Below are positions 5,307 through 5,773 of a stretch of DNA of 5,773 nt, piece after piece. The notes under the pieces were generated by a model, which did no database searches, was not told the DNA's origin, and saw only the letters and a program-made list of their open reading frames with translations. A program made the translations under genes and the position numbers. Each line of letters opens with the position of its first letter. Positions within the stretch are counted from its first letter, which is position 1. Origin of the DNA: Chlamydiota bacterium (lineage in GTDB: Bacteria > Chlamydiota > Chlamydiia > Chlamydiales > SLFE01). The stretch lies in NCBI GenBank assembly GCA_011065065.1, contig JAAKFL010000130.1, positions 1-5,773 on the forward strand. Reading direction: 5' to 3'.

Positions 5307-5773
5307 ATGGCTCTTAGAGAACGGTTACATTATCTTGAACGGATCGATTTTTCATTTTCGGTGAACCCGGTTGTGGCCTTGCTAGGTCCACGCCAGTGTG
5401 GGAAAACGACATTGGCTCGGATGTATTTGGAAATGGAGAATGGGAGGCGACAAGTTCATTATTTTGATTTAGAAGATCCTGAAGATCTTATGCTTCTTCA
5501 AAATCCGAAACTTGTATTAGGGCCGTTAGAAGGATTGATTGTTATCGATGAAATCCAGAAACTTCCTGAAGTGTTTCCTTTAATTCGAGTTCTTGTCGAT
5601 GCACCGAATAACAAAAAGAAGTTTTTGATTTTGGGTAGTGCTTCCCGAGATTTGATTCAGCAGAGTTCTGAAACTCTTGCGGGGAGGATCAGTCATATTG
5701 AATTAACGCCTTTTTCATTAGGGGAAGTTCAAGATTTAAGAAAATTGTGGATAAGGGGTGGGTTTCCCAAATC
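5307..5773 (+). CDS. COG1373-type ATPase (AAA_14, expected DUF4143 C-terminus), 3'-truncated by the window
   Basis: The frame stays open from ATG 5307 to the window end, giving 155 codons of a gene that in this family usually encodes about 380-450 residues. The visible part is the ATPase half. It has Walker A GPRQCGKTT (27-35), YFDLEDPED (52-60), Walker B GLIVIDEIQKLP (76-87), a sensor-like LILGSASRDLI (107-117), and the family motif AGRISHIELTPFSLGE (125-140). It ends in GGFPK, the start of the conserved region where DUF4143 normally follows. These ATPases are common, often multicopy and of unsettled function. The only ATG in frame after the stop at 5280-5282 is 5307; it has no Shine-Dalgarno, and hairpin 2 ends two bases before it. 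Whether the gene is complete cannot be seen here. Confidence 0.9.
   Translation, partial: MALRERLHYLERIDFSFSVNPVVALLGPRQCGKTTLARMYLEMENGRRQVHYFDLEDPEDLMLLQNPKLVLGPLEGLIVIDEIQKLPEVFPLIRVLVDAPNNKKKFLILGSASRDLIQQSSETLAGRISHIELTPFSLGEVQDLRKLWIRGGFPK

Noticed and set aside
5302..5364. Overlapping short open frame from the ATG at 5302
   Set aside because: It ends after about 20 codons at a TGA, is in another frame from the conserved ATPase, and shows no independent start signal.

Overview
The window holds bacterial DNA of moderate to low GC with compact, mostly co-oriented genes. The organism is Gram-negative in style: a sensor kinase with an extracytoplasmic domain between two membrane helices, and a MoxR/DUF58 cluster whose third product carries an export signal. 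Most starts have weak or no Shine-Dalgarno sequence. My low-confidence guess is an environmental Chlamydiota or other PVC-type bacterium. Nothing here is diagnostic (no rRNA, tRNA or ribosomal protein gene), and I could not search a database.

Layout. Positions 1-90 are an AT-rich leader with two TATAAT boxes. A PhoR-type sensor histidine kinase follows (91-1857, +). After an 86-base gap comes a tightly packed three-gene cluster: MoxR AAA+ ATPase (1944-2933), DUF58 protein (2933-3817) and a small signal-peptide/one-helix protein resembling DUF4381 (3814-4416). These genes overlap by 1 and 4 bases, which suggests one transcript with translational coupling. The cluster looks like the front half of the widespread moxR-DUF58-DUF4381-VWA (Bat-type) operon. 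The VWA and BatD genes that usually follow are absent.

In their place, 7 bases after the last stop codon, is a 264-bp nested palindrome (4424-4687). Its 59-bp arms are 93% identical, it has an inner 15-bp inverted repeat and an outer terminal inverted repeat, and each arm carries three small hairpins. It looks like a REP/BIME-like or MITE-like mobile repeat and separates the convergent cluster from a VOC (glyoxalase-fold) gene (4713-5123, -).

The divergent interval 5124-5306 contains four copies of an ATGAAAATYTA box, arranged as two hairpins that also pair with each other. The last ends 2 bases before the start of a gene cut off by the window end: a COG1373-type AAA_14/DUF4143 ATPase (5307-5773, +). 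This box array and the 264-bp palindrome are the two signals that the gene content does not explain.

Likely roles: the kinase senses an envelope or extracellular cue, and its response regulator is not in the window. MoxR and DUF58 probably form a chaperone/assembly pair acting at the membrane with the third protein. The VOC protein and the ATPase look like independent accessory genes.
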